Of a DNA stretch of 64,000 bases, positions 61,285-64,000 are shown one piece after another (the first letter of the stretch is position 1; each line of letters begins with the position of its first letter). Made by a program: the position numbers and the translations under genes. A model generated the notes under the pieces. That model saw nothing but the letters and a program-made list of their open reading frames with translations, had not been told where the DNA came from and made no database searches. The DNA comes from Hoeflea sp. (lineage in GTDB: Bacteria > Pseudomonadota > Alphaproteobacteria > Rhizobiales > Rhizobiaceae), in contig JACKJT010000002.1 of NCBI GenBank assembly GCA_020637795.1, positions 310,001 through 374,000 on the forward strand. Direction: 5' to 3'.

Positions 61285-62529
61285 ATGACCGAAGCAAAGC
61301 CGATGGATCTTGGCGTCACCAAGCATCTGCAACCCATTCTCGAAGCCGTGCGCGACATGGTCCGCAACGAGATCATGCCGCTTGACGAGGAATTCCTCGC
61401 CGAAGTCGGCGCCAAGGGCGACCGCTGGAGCTACACCCCGCGCCAGACCGAAATCCTCGAAGGGCTCAAGGCCAAGGCCAAGGAACGCGGCCTGTGGAAC
61501 CTTTGGCGCACCCAGTCCGACCGGGGCCTGACGACCGTCGAATATGCCTATCTCGCCGAGGAAATGGGCAAGGCGCATCTCGGCGCCGAGACCTTCAACT
61601 GCTCGGCGCCCGACACCGGCAACATGGAGGTGTTCGACCGCTATTCCACCGCCGAGCACAAGAAGCAGTGGCTCGAACCGCTGCTCAACGGCGAAATTCG
61701 CTCCGCCTACCTGATGACCGAGCCGAACGTTGCTTCCTCCGATGCCACCAATGTCTCGATGGCCTGTGTCCGTGACGGCGACGACTACGTGCTCAACGGC
61801 GAGAAATGGTGGGCTTCGGGCGTCGGCGATCCGCGCTGCAAGATCTACATCGTCATGGTCCGCACCGGCGACGACGACACGCCCAAGCATGCCCGCCATT
61901 CGATGATCCTCGTGCCCGCCGATACCGCCGGCATCGAGAAGCTGCGGCCGATGCAGGTCTATGGCCAGGATGACGCGCCGCATGGCCACTTCCATCTCAA
62001 GTTCGCTGATGTCCGGGTTCCCGCAAGCAATCTGCTGGTTGGCGAGGGCAAGGGCTTCGAGATCGCCCAGGGCCGGCTCGGGCCGGGCCGCATCCACCAT
62101 TGCATGCGCGCCATCGGCCAGGCCGAAATGGCTCTGGAACTGATGTGCAAGCGCTCGCTGGAGCGCGAAGCCTTCGGCAAGAAGCTGGCCCAGCTCGGCG
62201 CCAACTACGACATCATCGCTGAATGCCGCATGGAAATCGAGCAGGCGCGGCTTCTGTGCCTGAAGGCCGCCTGGATGATGGACCAGGGCAACGCCGTCGC
62301 CGCAGCCCCGTGGATCAGCCAGATCAAGGTGGTGGCGCCGCGAGTTGCGCTCAAGGTCACTGACGAGGCGGTGCAGATGTTCGGCGCCCAGGGCATTTCC
62401 CAGGACACGCCGCTGGCCCGCAGCTGGACCCATCTGCGCACGCTGAGGCTTGCCGATGGTCCCGACGCCGTGCACCGCCGCCAGGTGGCACGCACTGAAC
62501 TCAAGCGCTACACGCAGGAAAAGGTGTGA
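61285..62529 (+). CDS. Acyl-CoA dehydrogenase, ACAD10/11-like
   Basis: A 414-residue dehydrogenase of the long-N-terminus ACAD10/11 group. Marks are MTEPNVASSDATN (FAD region), GEKWWASGVGDPRCK and the C-terminal RLADGPDAVHRRQVAR, where the usual Glu-Gly-Thr of classical enzymes is replaced by DGPD. GGAGGAGG precedes the ATG. In LvaC and human ACAD10/11 such proteins help convert phosphorylated 4-hydroxyacyl-CoA to the enoyl form. The APH kinase encoded across the promoter would supply that substrate. Confidence 0.88.
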   Translation: MTEAKPMDLGVTKHLQPILEAVRDMVRNEIMPLDEEFLAEVGAKGDRWSYTPRQTEILEGLKAKAKERGLWNLWRTQSDRGLTTVEYAYLAEEMGKAHLGAETFNCSAPDTGNMEVFDRYSTAEHKKQWLEPLLNGEIRSAYLMTEPNVASSDATNVSMACVRDGDDYVLNGEKWWASGVGDPRCKIYIVMVRTGDDDTPKHARHSMILVPADTAGIEKLRPMQVYGQDDAPHGHFHLKFADVRVPASNLLVGEGKGFEIAQGRLGPGRIHHCMRAIGQAEMALELMCKRSLEREAFGKKLAQLGANYDIIAECRMEIEQARLLCLKAAWMMDQGNAVAAAPWISQIKVVAPRVALKVTDEAVQMFGAQGISQDTPLARSWTHLRTLRLADGPDAVHRRQVARTELKRYTQEKV

Positions 62530-62535
62530 TCCGTC

Positions 62536-63501
62536 ATGAAGGCGATTGTCTGTCCCGAATATGGTCCGCTCTCCAACCTGGAATTCAGGGACCTGCCGGA
62601 CCCTCAGCCCGGGCCCAATGAAGTTGTGGTCCGAGCCGAAGCCATCGGAGTCAACTTCCCAGATGGTCTGCTGGTGCAGGGGCTTTACCAGATGAAGCCC
62701 GAGACGCCTTTCGTCCCCGGCATGGAAGCCGGCGGCATAGTCGAGTCCATCGGCGGCAATGTCACCCACGTCAAACCGGGTGACCGGGTCGTGGTGATGT
62801 TGAGCAATGGCAGCTATGCCGAAAAGGTGCTGGCGCCGGGCGACAAGGTTTTCCCGATCCCGGCGTCGATGGATTTCGCCGACGCCTGCGCGCTGATGTG
62901 CGCCTGGGGGACCTCGCATCATGCGCTGAAACAGCGGGCCAACCTGCAGCCGGGCGAAACCTTGCTGGTGCTTGGCGCCGCCGGATCCACGGGTCTGGCC
63001 GCCATCTCCATCGGCAAGGCCATGGGCGCCCGCGTTATCGCCGTTGCTTCGAGCGAGGCAAAGCAACAGGCCTGCCTCGAAGCCGGCGCTGACATCGCCC
63101 TGCCCTATGACGGATTGCGCGACGCGCTCAAGCAAGAGGCGCCGAAAGGAGTCGACGTCGCTTTCGATCCGGTCGGCGGCGCAGCCTTCGATGTCGCGGC
63201 CCGGGCCATGGCCCGCAATGGCCGGCTTCTCGTGATCGGCTTTGCTTCCGGTGAAATCCCCAAGCTGCCGGTCAACCTGGTGCTGCTCAAGGAATATTCG
63301 CTGGTCGGGGTGTTCTGGGGCGCATTCGTCGCCAAGGAGCCGGAAGTTTACGCCGCCAACAACCGTGAACTCTTCCAGTGGTATTCAGAAGGCCGCATCA
63401 AGCCGCACATCGACGAAACCCGTCCTTTGTCGGAGGCTGCTACAGCGCTGCAGCGGATTCTCGATCGCGGCGCCGTTGGAAAAACCATTCTGGTCCCCTG
63501 A
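62536..63501 (+). CDS. NADPH:quinone oxidoreductase-family protein
   Basis: A 321-residue zinc-free MDR (QOR-like) reductase. It has the GVNFPDGLLVQGLYQMKP quinone-reductase segment near residue 38 and a Rossmann motif LVLGAAGSTGLAAISIGKAMGA near 150. It may reduce an enoyl compound or quinone. It starts six bases after the ACAD gene, so it belongs to the TetR-controlled operon, and is followed after 23 bp by another MDR gene. Confidence 0.88.
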   Translation: MKAIVCPEYGPLSNLEFRDLPDPQPGPNEVVVRAEAIGVNFPDGLLVQGLYQMKPETPFVPGMEAGGIVESIGGNVTHVKPGDRVVVMLSNGSYAEKVLAPGDKVFPIPASMDFADACALMCAWGTSHHALKQRANLQPGETLLVLGAAGSTGLAAISIGKAMGARVIAVASSEAKQQACLEAGADIALPYDGLRDALKQEAPKGVDVAFDPVGGAAFDVAARAMARNGRLLVIGFASGEIPKLPVNLVLLKEYSLVGVFWGAFVAKEPEVYAANNRELFQWYSEGRIKPHIDETRPLSEAATALQRILDRGAVGKTILVP

Positions 63502-63524
63502 ACCCTCCTCGCAAGGACAGAGAA

Positions 63525-64000
63525 ATGACCCTGCCCGCCAGCATGAACGCCCTGATTCTCAAGGGCCACGGTTTCGCACCGACCCGGACCGGCGCGGCCA
63601 TCGAGACGCTTAACCCCTATCTCGAATACGGCTCCCTGCCCGTCCCGAAACCGGGGCCGGGCCAGGTGCTGATCCGGGTGCGCATGGCTTCGATCAATCC
63701 CTCCGATCTCTATTTCATCAAGGGCGAATACGGCCAGCCGCGGATCAAGGGCGCGGCTGCCGGCTTCGAGGGTGTCGGCGACGTGGTCGATGGCAAGGGG
63801 CTCTATGCACGCTATCTCAAGGGCAAGCGGGTGGCCTTTGTTGGCGGCGTCAACGGGTCGGGCGCCTGGGCCGAATACATCGTCGTCGAGGCCGCCATGT
63901 GCGTCGTTGTCAAGCCTGCAATGCGCGACGAAGATGCGGCCGGCCACGTGGTCAACCCGGTAACGGCCTGGACCATGTTCGACATCGTCAAGGCGTCGGG
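63525..64000 (+). CDS. MDR-superfamily (alcohol dehydrogenase/quinone reductase-like) protein, cut off by window
   Basis: The first 158 codons of a gene that runs past the window end. ATG 63525 follows AAGGACAG. The N-terminal catalytic domain shows LPVPKPGPGQVLIRV, SINPSDLYFIKGEYG and a late NPVTAWTMFDIV, all usual in MDR reductases of the QOR/enoyl-reductase branch. It continues the operon of tetR-ACAD-QOR. The complete frame and its specificity cannot be judged here. Confidence 0.8.
   Translation, partial: MTLPASMNALILKGHGFAPTRTGAAIETLNPYLEYGSLPVPKPGPGQVLIRVRMASINPSDLYFIKGEYGQPRIKGAAAGFEGVGDVVDGKGLYARYLKGKRVAFVGGVNGSGAWAEYIVVEAAMCVVVKPAMRDEDAAGHVVNPVTAWTMFDIVKAS

Noticed and set aside
1..64000. 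CRISPR arrays, insertion sequences, rRNA genes, prophage
   Set aside because: No regularly spaced repeats, transposase motifs or phage structural genes were seen in any part of the window.

Overview
The window is a stretch of a high-GC alphaproteobacterial chromosome, most likely from the order Hyphomicrobiales (Rhizobiales; a Rhizobiaceae/Hoeflea-like organism is my guess, not proven). The reasons are an invasion-associated-locus-B protein, the block mfd-sdhE/recG/DUF502/glmS/glmU, a rhizobial hmuPSTUV heme locus facing a TonB receptor, and the accessory genes of the homogentisate operons. Genes are dense and mostly in tight operons. I see no insertion sequence, prophage, rRNA or CRISPR array. 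There is one tRNA (Lys, anticodon TTT).

Region by region. 1-10.3 kb: mixed housekeeping genes, namely a DUF1326/DUF2182 pair, a UbiH-like flavin hydroxylase, an AEC-family transporter, hspQ and ialB sharing a bidirectional terminator, an orphan family-5 solute-binding protein, a FrnE-like DsbA protein, a DHA2 drug exporter and a membrane-anchored metallophosphoesterase. 10.4-20.7 kb: DNA repair and envelope precursors (mfd, sdhE, recG, a DUF502 protein, glmS, glmU). 20.7-26.2 kb: an EamA transporter, a CcdA-like protein, tRNA-Lys, an AT-rich orphan gene that looks acquired, a PhzS-like flavin monooxygenase and an old-yellow-enzyme. 26.2-36.1 kb: a heme system, with hmuPSTUV on the minus strand. 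On the plus strand are the outer-membrane receptor, a small secreted protein, exbB, two exbD genes (one lacking the conserved membrane Asp), tonB and an IsdG/HmuQ-type heme oxygenase. A TGA-N9-TCA iron-responsive operator lies between the two halves.

36.7-44.8 kb: the least familiar part. A sigma-54-type promoter drives a NitT/TauT-type ABC transporter, a cytosine-deaminase-like amidohydrolase, an FAD-linked oxidase and two tandem flavodoxin-fold reductases. Divergent from it are a RidA-family protein without the catalytic Arg and a creatininase-family hydrolase. I infer nitrogen-controlled uptake and breakdown of a nitrogen-containing (perhaps cyclic) compound; the substrate is unknown.

44.8-51.6 kb: homogentisate catabolism in two minus-strand operons. 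One holds an MhaA-like hydroxylase, a small DUF2783 protein, a VOC protein and maiA; the other hmgA, fahA and an MBL-fold protein. Each is preceded by the same 22-bp element, so they probably share one regulator that is not in the window. 51.8-53 kb: a helical-repeat protein and a GNAT acetyltransferase. 53.0-57.7 kb: a complete lower valine pathway (mmsA, isobutyryl-CoA dehydrogenase, 3-hydroxyisobutyryl-CoA hydrolase, mmsB). 57.8-64 kb: two SDRs and an APH-type phosphotransferase, divergent from a TetR regulator, an ACAD10/11-like acyl-CoA dehydrogenase and two quinone-oxidoreductase-like proteins. A 20-bp palindrome sits at the divergent point. The APH plus ACAD pair resembles the phosphorylation-elimination route for 4-hydroxyacyl-CoAs.
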